Below are positions 17,961 to 25,392 of a stretch of 64,000 nucleotides of DNA, piece after piece. The position numbers were made by a program, and so were the translations under genes. The stretch is taken from NCBI RefSeq assembly GCF_000687555.1, contig NZ_JHWJ01000015.1, forward strand, positions 1 to 64,000, read 5' to 3'. Source of the stretch: [Clostridium] aerotolerans DSM 5434. GTDB taxonomy: Bacteria; Bacillota; Clostridia; Lachnospirales; Lachnospiraceae. The notes beneath the pieces were generated by a model, which had not been told where the DNA came from, made no database searches, and worked only from the letters and a program-made list of their open reading frames with translations. The first letter of the stretch is position 1. Each line of letters starts with the position of its first letter.

Positions 17961-17987
17961 TATATCGGTTTTTATATAAATATCTTA
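17961..17987 (-). promoter_or_regulatory. Candidate sigma-28 promoter for the nucleotidyltransferase-fold gene
   Basis: On the minus strand TTAA, 15 bases, ACCGATAT. The -10 half carries the exact CCGATAT of the Bacillus flagellar sigma consensus. It would give an untranslated leader of about 160 bases. It abuts a similar box on the plus strand. Confidence 0.38.
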
Positions 17988-18011
17988 ACTTTAGTATGGA
18001 AATGTACGATA
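17985..18011 (+). promoter_or_regulatory. Candidate sigma-28 promoter for the C39-like peptidase gene
   Basis: TAAC, 15 bases, TACGATAG, with three of four -35 bases and six of eight -10 bases matching TAAA-N15-GCCGATAA. It lies inside the longer reading frame and 48 bases before GTG 18059, which supports the later start. Confidence 0.35.
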
Positions 18012-18058
18012 GATATTGTATACTTGGATATAAATTTATGATAGAAAAGGTGAATTCA

Positions 18059-18784
18059 GTGAATGGATTTTATAATATCATGCTTAAAACACTGCTCTTA
18101 ACTACCGTTCCATTATCAACATCATTTTCTCTTAATACACAAAGTACAGAACTGACAAAGCCAACTAGCATTACTCAGGAATTAATCGGTAATGGTTTTG
18201 AAGAAGCAGAGATTCCGCAAGAGGGTAAATATGATGTAATGCTAGGTAGTGTGGCCGGTCCTCTTACGTACTATAATCAAGGTGATTCCAGATGGGGAAA
18301 TTATCTTTGGGGCGGAAAAGATTCCTTATCGATCTATGGCTGCGGTCCTACCATCATGGCAATGTTAATTACCAGCCTGACTGGAAATCAGGTGCTTCCG
18401 GCAGATGCAGCAAACTGGGCAGCTTCTAATAGATGCTGGGCTCCAGGAGATGGCTCCTATCATTGTTTAATACAGCACGCTTCTTCTGCCTTTGGAATAG
18501 AAGCGACCCCTATTAGGGATTATTCGGTAAATGGCATTCAGCAGGCTCTTAATTCCGGCCATCTGGTAGTGGCATTAGTTGGCAGAGGGCACTTTACGCA
18601 GCGCGGGCATTTCCTAATTATAACCCGCATGACAGAGGATGGAAATGTAAGAATTGCTGATCCTAACAGCTATGGAAATACATCCATGGATTGGGATCCT
18701 GGAATTATCTTAAAGGAGCTGAATCATCGCGCCTCTAATGGAGGCCCTCTGTGGGCTATCGGCCTTCCCGATGTTTCAAGGTAA
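18059..18784 (+). CDS. C39-like (papain-fold) cysteine peptidase, secreted
   Basis: From GTG 18059, with AAAAGG just upstream, the protein has 241 residues and a short hydrophobic N-terminus (MLKTLLLTTVPLSTSFSL) that looks like a signal peptide. The rest is a peptidase_C39_2-type domain: YNQGDSRWGN, catalytic cysteine in IYGCGPTIMAM, histidine in GHFLIITRM and the Asp/Asn site in ADPNSYGN. The frame stays open back to 17879, but that extension has no ribosome site and contains a promoter-like box. Such enzymes cleave wall cross-links or leader peptides; the substrate here is unknown. Its end overlaps the convergent small gene by nine bases. Confidence 0.75.
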   Translation: MNGFYNIMLKTLLLTTVPLSTSFSLNTQSTELTKPTSITQELIGNGFEEAEIPQEGKYDVMLGSVAGPLTYYNQGDSRWGNYLWGGKDSLSIYGCGPTIMAMLITSLTGNQVLPADAANWAASNRCWAPGDGSYHCLIQHASSAFGIEATPIRDYSVNGIQQALNSGHLVVALVGRGHFTQRGHFLIITRMTEDGNVRIADPNSYGNTSMDWDPGIILKELNHRASNGGPLWAIGLPDVSR

Positions 18785-19180
18785 TGTTTGATAGTAGGAA
18801 TCTTTTCCTGCCAGACGTATGCTGATATGGCGGTCCAGTTCTATGGTCCGCTGAAGCAGCATTCGTATGCTATTGCCCTTTTCTGCCAGCTTCTTGATGA
18901 ATGGGTGATCAGGTATATTCTCTTGCGCTCCATTAATCAACCTGGCAATCTGATCCGCTTCACCAGGGGCCATATAAGACAACAGGTGCATTACATTTCT
19001 CTCATTGATATCAGCTTTATCCATCTCATCCTGACGCATTCCAAGCAATATCTGAACTGATGTCCTGTCGTTTCTGGACAATGCATCTCCAATATCCCTT
19101 GTAATTCGTTCTATTTCAGAAATACATTGATATTTCTTTTGCATCTCTTTTAATATTTCCATCAGCATCTCATCTTCCAT
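18776..19180 (-). CDS. FliT-like small helical protein downstream of fliS
   Basis: A 134-residue protein, almost entirely helical in prediction by eye, with no membrane segment. It follows fliD-fliS on the same strand, which is the usual place for FliT, the chaperone of the filament cap FliD, but its sequence is not clearly recognisable as FliT (it has a FlgN-like ring too). ATG 19180 has GGAGG five bases upstream. A strong hairpin lies between it and fliS. The last three codons overlap the convergent peptidase gene. I treat it as an export chaperone by position only. Confidence 0.55.
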   Translation of the reverse strand: MEDEMLMEILKEMQKKYQCISEIERITRDIGDALSRNDRTSVQILLGMRQDEMDKADINERNVMHLLSYMAPGEADQIARLINGAQENIPDHPFIKKLAEKGNSIRMLLQRTIELDRHISIRLAGKDSYYQTLP

Positions 19181-19214
19181 ATCTGCCTCCTGAATACTCG
19201 TCTTATTGATAAAT

Positions 19215-19240
19215 GGCTGGAGAGGATAACCTCTCCAGCC
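19215..19240 (+). terminator. Strong hairpin between fliS and the FliT-like gene
   Basis: A perfect 11-pair GC-rich stem, GGCTGGAGAGG with its complement, around ATAA. TTATTTT follows on the plus strand; only ATTTATC follows on the minus strand. It therefore looks like a better terminator for plus-strand transcripts, such as those running past the C39-like gene, than for fliS itself. Confidence 0.7.
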
Positions 19241-19245
19241 TTATT

Positions 19246-19614
19246 TTAACTACTTAGTCGCTGAGCTTCTTTAAATGCATCCCGTAAATCAACAATCAAA
19301 GGACGTACCTCTGCAATGACCTGTCGGTTTCTTCCTGCTTTAATTCTACTGAACTCAAAAAGGAAAAAATCGTAATGTCGTTTCAACTCTCCACTAATCT
19401 CATAATTGAAATTTAAAGTGTTTTTTAGATAAGTTACAATATCAATTGACCGCTGAATGGATTGTTCAAAAGATTCATAGTCTTTTTTTTCTAAAGCCAG
19501 ATCCGCTCTTGTCAAACGCTTTAACAATTCGTCAAATAAAAGATTCAGCATCTCCCCCGGCGTCATAGTATTAACTGACTGCTCTTTATATTGCTGGTAT
19601 CCATTCATATTCAT
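19246..19614 (-). CDS. fliS: Flagellin export chaperone FliS
   Basis: A 122-residue four-helix chaperone that binds the flagellin C-terminus in the cytoplasm and keeps it unfolded for export. Recognisable features are YQQYKEQSVNTMTPGEMLNLLFDELLKRL at the start (the family's Y-x5-V-x-T-x3-L-LxxLYxG-type region), ALEKKDYE and YLKNTLNFNYEISGELKRHYDF. It lies 17 bases after fliD, which is the standard order. The ribosome site is GGCGGTG, of moderate strength. Confidence 0.95.
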   Translation of the reverse strand: MNMNGYQQYKEQSVNTMTPGEMLNLLFDELLKRLTRADLALEKKDYESFEQSIQRSIDIVTYLKNTLNFNYEISGELKRHYDFFLFEFSRIKAGRNRQVIAEVRPLIVDLRDAFKEAQRLSS

Positions 19615-19631
19615 TATTTACACCGCCATTC

Positions 19632-21980
19632 CTAACCACCGAATGAACTGAGCCAACTGCTTTGGGAGTTCATCTGGGATATTACGTTTTCCAGGTTTGT
19701 GAACTGCTTTACATATCGGTCCGTCTCTGTTTTTAACTGAGCTTGAAGATTTTTGATATAAGTATCAATGCTGTCTATAGATTTTTGTAAAGTATTGGTT
19801 AACACACTGTTAGGCGCATATTGAGAGCCTGCCTTTTCAATCAAAATACCTTTTGTTGCAGTGGTGGTTGATGCGTATCGATCAGTTATAGAAGTTAGCT
19901 TTGCCATAAATCCATCGCCTTCACCAGTTGAAGAGTCTTTCTTTTTGGTAAATAGCTTTTGTAAATCTTCAGGATTTTTTTCAAGCGCAGCACGAAATTT
20001 AGTCTCATCAAGTTTAAGCTTACCTTTATCTGCATAGTCAGTGCTTGTACTAATGCCAAAGGAGCTTAACATTGCCTTGTCATTTGATCCCGCATCAAAA
20101 ATAAAACGAAGGCTATCCGACAACGATTTTAATTCGCTATCATTAAACAGAATTCCAGCTTTTGCCTTCTCTTCCCACTTTTTTATCTGATCTTCTGACA
20201 TATTTTCTTTTTGTTCATCCGTTAACGGAGCATAATCCCTATTAGGTTTTGTGCTTACTTGTTTATTTACTAAATCTACAATTTCATTAAAATCTTTAAT
20301 CATATCAGTGAGAGTTGAAACAATTTGGTCACTGTTAGTTTTAGAACTTAATGTTACAGGTTCTGAGTCAGTAATTAAATTACCATTATCGTCATAACCA
20401 AACTTTCCATTAATTGTTATATTAAGACCATCTAAATTAAAGGAATTACTTCCGCGCACCAACGTTTCTGTTGGGCCGTTACCATACCGAACTGTAATCT
20501 CAGCATCTTTACCTTTTTCATAATTAAAATCATCATCTGAGCCAAAGATAGCTTTAGCATTCTCATCAAGCTCTATTTTGCCAGAAACTCCGGCTACTGT
20601 AGACAGAAATGAAAACTTATCAGTATTTGCCATATAGCTGACTTTTACACCAGCATTAGAAGAATTAATCTTATCCATAATCTCCTTCATCGACATTTCA
20701 TATGTTAATCCTTCAATCTCTGTTCCATTAATTTCCATGCTTAATTTGCCATCTGCAGTGGGTGTTAATATCTTATCTAACCCTGCTTTTGTAATAGATG
20801 ATTCAAGATTTAGGCGATTAGATTCTCCTCCTAAAATGCCAAATTCTCCTTTAGTCCCCAACAGCCCTTTATCCGCTGAAGTAATTGATAAAACAGAAGA
20901 TGTGTCGACCTTATCAGTTCCTGCTACTAAAGTCTTAAATACCAGTTTATTATCTATATTTTCTACACTTATTCTTCCTGAACCAAACTGCTTTTCTAAT
21001 TTTTCTTCTAAATCTTTTGCCAAATCAGTTATATTGGTTTTATCTCCAAGCTTTATAGATTTTGTAACACCATTATAGGTAAAACTAATATTTTTATCTT
21101 GCGTTCTTTCTAAGAATGTTTTTCTAGAATTAAGTTCTTGGGTAAGTTTCTTCATATCTTCTGAAAAACCATCCTTACTTAAGGTTCTAGCTTCTTCAGA
21201 AATCATGCTTATATCAGTAATTCCAAAGGCTTTTAACGCAGATGTACTTCCACCTGCAAACAAAACTGTATTACCAGCTGTTTTCTCTTCATCTAGCGTC
21301 ATATTTAACTTTGTAGATCCTTCTATTGTCTCTGCAGTAACATTAATTACACTGGCCAGTGTTTTATCCCCACCTATTGATACCGTTTTCAAGGATTCAT
21401 TAATAGCTTTTGCGGCACCCTCTGCATTTGAATAATCGTAATCTTCTCCAGACTTTAATGTTACATTATAAGTCTTGCTTCCATATTTAAATGTTATGTA
21501 TTCACCCTCTAAATTACTTACATCCTTGTCACTAAAATTAATAGTGCCAGTATTAATTGCCTGATCGCTCACTCCCTTATTGGAAATCTTATACGCATCC
21601 TGTGCCATACTTTTTACTCCAACAATAGAAAGAGAGTCAGATATGGAGGAGTTACCTGTAACGTTTACGTATTTACTGTTAGCACCATTGGTTGTAATAC
21701 TGCTTTTTGCCCAAAAGCTAGAACTTGAAATATTTGTTGCAGGAGAAGTATAGGAAGTGTACTTTCTAGAAAATTCCACTAGTTTGGAACTCACTGACTG
21801 ATATGCCTCCTGCTTCCAGAGTATAGTCTGTCTACTCTTATTTTGTTTTGCTATCTTAGCTCTGGTGGACGCTGTCATTCCTTCAATCAGAGTATCTCTG
21901 TCCAGTCCGCTGGCAAGACCGCCATAACCACGAATGGATGATGCTGCGCTGGTTTTATTTGTCGTTGATACTGATGCCAT
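19632..21980 (-). CDS. fliD: Flagellar filament cap protein FliD (HAP2), enlarged
   Basis: Cap protein on which flagellin subunits fold at the filament tip. The N-terminal FliD signature (IRGYGGLASGLDRDTLIEGM) and C-terminal D1/D0 helices with a long coiled coil (QKSIDSIDTYIKNLQAQL) are clear. At 782 residues it is far longer than the usual 450-600. The extra length is in the AT-rich, Ser/Thr/Lys-rich middle (about residues 200-560), which should be surface-exposed D2/D3 sequence and possibly adhesive. AAAGGAG lies seven bases upstream, and a hairpin sits just before it. Confidence 0.94.
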   Translation of the reverse strand: MASVSTTNKTSAASSIRGYGGLASGLDRDTLIEGMTASTRAKIAKQNKSRQTILWKQEAYQSVSSKLVEFSRKYTSYTSPATNISSSSFWAKSSITTNGANSKYVNVTGNSSISDSLSIVGVKSMAQDAYKISNKGVSDQAINTGTINFSDKDVSNLEGEYITFKYGSKTYNVTLKSGEDYDYSNAEGAAKAINESLKTVSIGGDKTLASVINVTAETIEGSTKLNMTLDEEKTAGNTVLFAGGSTSALKAFGITDISMISEEARTLSKDGFSEDMKKLTQELNSRKTFLERTQDKNISFTYNGVTKSIKLGDKTNITDLAKDLEEKLEKQFGSGRISVENIDNKLVFKTLVAGTDKVDTSSVLSITSADKGLLGTKGEFGILGGESNRLNLESSITKAGLDKILTPTADGKLSMEINGTEIEGLTYEMSMKEIMDKINSSNAGVKVSYMANTDKFSFLSTVAGVSGKIELDENAKAIFGSDDDFNYEKGKDAEITVRYGNGPTETLVRGSNSFNLDGLNITINGKFGYDDNGNLITDSEPVTLSSKTNSDQIVSTLTDMIKDFNEIVDLVNKQVSTKPNRDYAPLTDEQKENMSEDQIKKWEEKAKAGILFNDSELKSLSDSLRFIFDAGSNDKAMLSSFGISTSTDYADKGKLKLDETKFRAALEKNPEDLQKLFTKKKDSSTGEGDGFMAKLTSITDRYASTTTATKGILIEKAGSQYAPNSVLTNTLQKSIDSIDTYIKNLQAQLKTETDRYVKQFTNLENVISQMNSQSSWLSSFGG

Positions 21981-22007
21981 ACATAAACTCCTTTCTTATA
22001 TCCACAT

Positions 22008-22028
22008 CCGATTTTCGTCAAAAATCGG
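22008..22028 (+). terminator. Hairpin with T run in the fliD leader
   Basis: CCGATTTT, CGTCA, AAAATCGG: an eight-pair perfect stem followed on the plus strand by TTTTTTTCTTG. On the minus strand it lies 28 bases before the fliD start, close to the AAAGGAG. As a plus-strand element it would be a terminator with no gene before it; as RNA on the minus strand it could influence fliD translation. Confidence 0.6.
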
Positions 22029-22055
22029 TTTTTTTCTTGTTTTTGCTATACTTAT

Positions 22056-22083
22056 TTATCGACATATTGTATACTAAAGATAA
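22056..22083 (-). promoter_or_regulatory. Candidate sigma-28 promoter of fliD
   Basis: Minus strand TTAT, 16 bases, GTCGATAA, about 76 bases before the fliD start. The -10 half differs from consensus at one base; the -35 and spacing are imperfect. Confidence 0.35.
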
Positions 22084-22093
22084 TAGTATTATC
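22079..22093. promoter_or_regulatory. Small palindrome before the ParA-like gene
   Basis: GATAAT, AGT, ATTATC is a perfect six-base inverted repeat placed 26 bases before the TTG start, next to TATACT. It is the right size for a dimeric repressor site, possibly for autoregulation, but could be chance in AT-rich DNA. Confidence 0.3.
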
Positions 22094-22119
22094 TCAAATT
22101 ACGAATGGAGGAATAGAAC

Positions 22120-22893
22120 TTGTCAACGGTAATTACCATTACAAATCAAAAGGGCGGCGTAGGCAAAACAACCACTTCTTGCTCTCTTGCCTGCGGTTTG
22201 GCTATGAAGAAAAAAAGAGTCTTGGCAGTTGATTTAGATCCACAGGGTAACTTGGGCTTTAGCCTTGGACTTGAGATCGAATCCTGCGCTACCATATATG
22301 AAGTTTTTAAAGGAACTGCATCCTTGCAGGAAGCCATTCGGCCAGCAAAGTATTGTGATGTTATATCATCCAACATACTCCTTAGCGGTGCGGAGCTGGA
22401 ATTTACCGGGAAGCAGCGGGAAAGTATGTTGAAGAATATTCTTTCTACCGTAGCAGGTTACTATGATTATATCATTATTGATACACCTCCTGCTCTTAAT
22501 ATTCTTACGGTCAATGCATACGCTGCGGCTGATTATCTGGTAATTCCTATGGTACCAGAAATCCTTAGTCTGCTTGGCGTATCCCAGATAAAAGATACCA
22601 TTAACACGGTCCGTGCCTCTGTGAATCCGGATCTTTATGTTCTTGGAATTTTGCTTAACAAATATAACCCGAGAACTCTCCTTTCCAGGGAAGTTAAGGA
22701 AATGGCTGAGAATATCGCTGCCCAGATTGGTACCGTTGTATTTGACACTCATATCCGCTCCAGCGTCAGCGTAGCGGAAGCTCCTGCTCAGGGAGAAAGC
22801 CTTTTGGACTATGCTCCCCGCTCCAATCCAGCCTTGGATTACAAAGCTTTGGTCGAGGAAGTTCTAGAACGGATCAGGCTGCGTAAAAATTAG
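22120..22893 (+). CDS. ParA/Soj-like ATPase
   Basis: A 257-residue deviant-Walker ATPase: KGGVGKTT at residues 11-18, VDLDPQGNLG near 40, IIDTPPALNILTVNAY near 120 and LNKYNPRT near 185. Such proteins form ATP-dependent dimers that pattern cargo on the nucleoid or poles. The start is TTG 22120, with GGAGG eight bases upstream. No parB and no parS-like cluster is visible, and the neighbour is a ComFB-domain protein, so this is more likely an orphan ParA that positions flagella, chemoreceptor arrays or its partner than a chromosome partition gene. No flhF/flhG pair exists in this window. Confidence 0.88.
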   Translation: MSTVITITNQKGGVGKTTTSCSLACGLAMKKKRVLAVDLDPQGNLGFSLGLEIESCATIYEVFKGTASLQEAIRPAKYCDVISSNILLSGAELEFTGKQRESMLKNILSTVAGYYDYIIIDTPPALNILTVNAYAAADYLVIPMVPEILSLLGVSQIKDTINTVRASVNPDLYVLGILLNKYNPRTLLSREVKEMAENIAAQIGTVVFDTHIRSSVSVAEAPAQGESLLDYAPRSNPALDYKALVEEVLERIRLRKN

Positions 22894-22917
22894 TATATAT
22901 GAGAGGGGTATGAGACT

Positions 22918-24111
22918 ATGGCCAGAAAAAGCAGCAAGACAGCTCATGTAATGAATTTATTAGCGGGTGATGAACCTGAGACTTCCAAATCAGAAGCAGC
23001 AAAGGAAAACCAGGCTGCCAGTCTGAATACAGATTCTTCTGAAACGATAAAAGAACTAACCGTATTAGCTCACAAGGCTTCCATTCAGACACAGGAGGGA
23101 CCATTAACGCCCTCCCCTATATCAATCATAGATATGTCTTCTTCCTCACCTGATCCAGTTTCTGAGATGATCAGACAGCAGTTAGAAGAAGAGGAAGGAA
23201 TCACCACTGAATCTTCACGAGAAACGGCTATTGAAGCAAATGTAACTGAGACAGGAGATACTGAATCAGAAAAAGCTGTGGACGAAAATGCCAGATCCGA
23301 AAAAACGGAAGCTGGTAAAAATTATGTAGAAAAAGCTGAAATTGAAGGAATTGAAGATGAAGAGACAATTGCTGAGAAAGCAGTAACTGAAGATATTGAA
23401 GCTGAAGAAACAACTGCTGAGAAAACAATAGCTGAAGGAATTGAATCTGAAGAAACAACTACTGAGAAAGCAATAACTGAAGGAATTGAATCTACAGGAA
23501 TTGGGTCAGAAGAACTAAAGACTGAGACCCCTATTGATGATCGTAAGAAAAATGCTGTAGCTGGAGATAGTAACGAAAGCAATGCCAACTCCACTGGCAG
23601 CACGGAAGCCTTGGGTAATTTTGACAGCGGATCTGATGTTAAAGGAAATATAGGCTATGAAGAAGAGAACGCTCCAATGATCCTTACTGCTTCTGAAGTA
23701 AAAGTCATTGAGGCAGACTTTGAAGAACCAAAGAGGAATCCATCTCTTGAGCCTGAGGCTATGAAAAGCAAGGAAAGCGCATTAGCTCCGGAGACTGAGG
23801 CTATGAAAAGCAAGGATAGCGCATCTATCCCTGAGCCTGAAAAGGCAACATTTAAATATCTGAATGTTATGGAACATGTGGTTCAAAGTAAGGTGCATGA
23901 ATATGCAGCTAAATTTGATACCTGTTGTTGCGGGCATTGCATTGCAGATATAACAGCACTGACTTTGACCAATCTTCCGCCAAAGTATGTTGTGGTGAAA
24001 CCACCTACTGCATCACCTCTTTTGAATTTTTACATGAATCGTTATTCCCAGCAGGTAATTGTAGAAATAACAAAAGCCTGCTTCACGGTAAAACAAAACC
24101 CACACCATTAG
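22918..24111 (+). CDS. Acidic-repeat protein with C-terminal ComFB domain
   Basis: A 397-residue protein in two parts. Residues 1-310 are highly acidic, low in complexity and probably disordered, including a 15-residue repeat (about 143-187) and a 14-residue repeat (about 280-307). Residues 312-397 form a ComFB-like domain: YLNVMEHVVQSKV, Cys336-338 and Cys341 in DTCCCGHCIADI, ALTLTNLPPKYVV and a final NPHH. ComFB-family proteins have been reported as cyclic-dinucleotide receptors, and the cysteines suggest a metal site. It starts 25 bases after the ParA-like gene (GAGGGG nine bases from ATG), so the two form an operon. A job as c-di-GMP-dependent cargo or regulator of the ATPase is my inference. 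Confidence 0.7.
   Translation: MARKSSKTAHVMNLLAGDEPETSKSEAAKENQAASLNTDSSETIKELTVLAHKASIQTQEGPLTPSPISIIDMSSSSPDPVSEMIRQQLEEEEGITTESSRETAIEANVTETGDTESEKAVDENARSEKTEAGKNYVEKAEIEGIEDEETIAEKAVTEDIEAEETTAEKTIAEGIESEETTTEKAITEGIESTGIGSEELKTETPIDDRKKNAVAGDSNESNANSTGSTEALGNFDSGSDVKGNIGYEEENAPMILTASEVKVIEADFEEPKRNPSLEPEAMKSKESALAPETEAMKSKDSASIPEPEKATFKYLNVMEHVVQSKVHEYAAKFDTCCCGHCIADITALTLTNLPPKYVVVKPPTASPLLNFYMNRYSQQVIVEITKACFTVKQNPHH
23344..23493 (+). repeat. 45-bp tandem repeat (3.3 copies) in the ComFB-protein gene
   Basis: Three full imperfect 45-bp units and a partial fourth, each beginning GAAGGAATTGAA or a variant and coding for EGIExEETxxEKAxT. Copies two and three are very similar at the DNA level, suggesting recent expansion. 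Confidence 0.8.
23755..23838 (+). repeat. 42-bp tandem duplication in the ComFB-protein gene
   Basis: Two 42-bp units starting GAGGCTATGAAAAGCAAGGA encode EAMKSKxSA plus a Pro/Glu segment. They lie just before the ComFB domain, in the linker. Confidence 0.75.
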
Positions 24112-24123
24112 GCGTGGGTTTTT
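24095..24123. terminator. Bidirectional terminator closing the fla/che operon and the ComFB gene
   Basis: AAAACCCACACC, ATTA, GGCGTGGGTTTTT: a GC-rich stem with a T run on plus and TTTTGTTTTACC on minus. The stop codons of both convergent genes overlap inside the loop (TAG at 24109 and, on minus, TAA at 24110-24108). Confidence 0.88.
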
Positions 24124-25391
24124 CTTTCTTCTGTTAAGTCTGGTTCCTGTTCTGCACTGATGGTAAGGCTGTTCCATATGCCGTTTACAGCTTCGACGCA
24201 ATCCATATAGGTCTGGGCTAAAAATCCGGAAGGAAGACCTAATTCATCAGACATTGCTTTTACATTCTTCCACTCTGCATTTTCATAGCTGAGTATGAGT
24301 TTATAGAGGGTTCCACAAATTCCTTCTTTATTAATTAATGCTGCTTTGATTTCCTCGGCAACTGGTATCTCAGCCAGAATCTCATCTAAAGGTGCATTAA
24401 TTAAATACTGAAGGGTTGAAAACATACCCATCATATATGCTTCTGACCGGATAATTGGAAAATCCTCCACATGGTCAGAGAGAGCCATAGCAAAATTGGC
24501 TCTTAAAAACGAAAGCTTCATGACCGCTTCCAAAGCCTCATCATGATGAGAGTCGTTATTAAAGCTTAAAAGATATACCCACTGTTTTAACTGGCTGATT
24601 CCCATAGTTACCAGCGCCTGGCGAATGGAAGATACTCTCCGGCGCAAAGCAAAATATGCGGAATTTACAATTTTAAGCAGGGCATAGGTTAGAGCTGCAT
24701 CATGGCTAATGATTTCTTCGATCTGCTCAATATCTGGTTCGTCCTTCGAAACTTCCACGACCAGCTGAAAAAAGTTTCCCTGGAGAAATTCCATACGGTT
24801 TACTTTTTTAGCAAGAGCTTCGGCAACATAACTTCCCTCTACAAAGTCTGTATTGATCTCAAGAGCCAGTTCGTAATCCTCTTTGTTTTTGACGCCGGTC
24901 GCGATACATTTTTTGTCCAGGCCCCTCATGGTATTAACGAGATTGATGAGAGATGTTTTATCTTTGGAATCATGTTTGTTTCCTATATCAATCTTTATGT
25001 AAGTTGCAAAATCCAGCATAGAGAAAAAGCTTGGAGAAAACTGAAAATCATTGATAGCGAACTCATAGCCTTCTGCTCTATATTTTCGAATAATGGTTGG
25101 AGCCAGAGGGTGTATCATCACATGATCCTCAATCTGGATTACCATCTTTTCTTTATCAAAGATCTTTGGCGTATTACGAAACAGCAAAGCCGGAGTAAAA
25201 GTTACAAAAGTGAGCTTATCATCCGCAAAGTTATCGGAGTTCTGCATAAGAAAGTCCGAAATAGTATCCGCAACCGCCACGTCGGAATTGCTGTAAATGG
25301 AATTATAGTCCTTCTGAAACAATACTTCATATCCGACGATCCTGTCCTCTTTCAAAGCCTTAATGGGCTGACGAGTGACATATTTATCCAT
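24108..25391 (-). CDS. Degenerate EAL plus HDOD domain protein (YuxH-like)
   Basis: A 427-residue signalling protein. The N-terminal 200 residues follow the EAL fold (YVTRQPIKALKEDRIVGYEVLFQ, EIQIED-like strand, YIKIDIG), but EAL reads EVL and the metal-binding NLSP, DDFGTG and E-x-VE sites are altered, so phosphodiesterase activity is unlikely. Residues about 200-400 are an HDOD domain (SHDAALTYALLKIVNSAYF, SSIRQALVTMGISQLKQW). Such proteins usually act as scaffolds in motility and c-di-GMP control. GGAGG precedes the ATG by seven bases. It is the last gene of the long operon, right after cheV. Confidence 0.85.
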   Translation of the reverse strand: MDKYVTRQPIKALKEDRIVGYEVLFQKDYNSIYSNSDVAVADTISDFLMQNSDNFADDKLTFVTFTPALLFRNTPKIFDKEKMVIQIEDHVMIHPLAPTIIRKYRAEGYEFAINDFQFSPSFFSMLDFATYIKIDIGNKHDSKDKTSLINLVNTMRGLDKKCIATGVKNKEDYELALEINTDFVEGSYVAEALAKKVNRMEFLQGNFFQLVVEVSKDEPDIEQIEEIISHDAALTYALLKIVNSAYFALRRRVSSIRQALVTMGISQLKQWVYLLSFNNDSHHDEALEAVMKLSFLRANFAMALSDHVEDFPIIRSEAYMMGMFSTLQYLINAPLDEILAEIPVAEEIKAALINKEGICGTLYKLILSYENAEWKNVKAMSDELGLPSGFLAQTYMDCVEAVNGIWNSLTISAEQEPDLTEERKTHA

Positions 25392-25392
25392 C

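Noticed and set aside
17879-18058. 60-residue N-terminal extension of the C39-like peptidase
   Set aside because: No ribosome site at 17879, contains promoter-like boxes on both strands, and the signal-peptide-like stretch begins after GTG 18059.
22120-22893. Calling the ParA-like protein FlhG/FleN
   Set aside because: It reads KGGVGKTT with full Soj-like motifs at the very N-terminus, lacks the basic activation helix seen before the Walker motif in FlhG, and has no flhF beside it.
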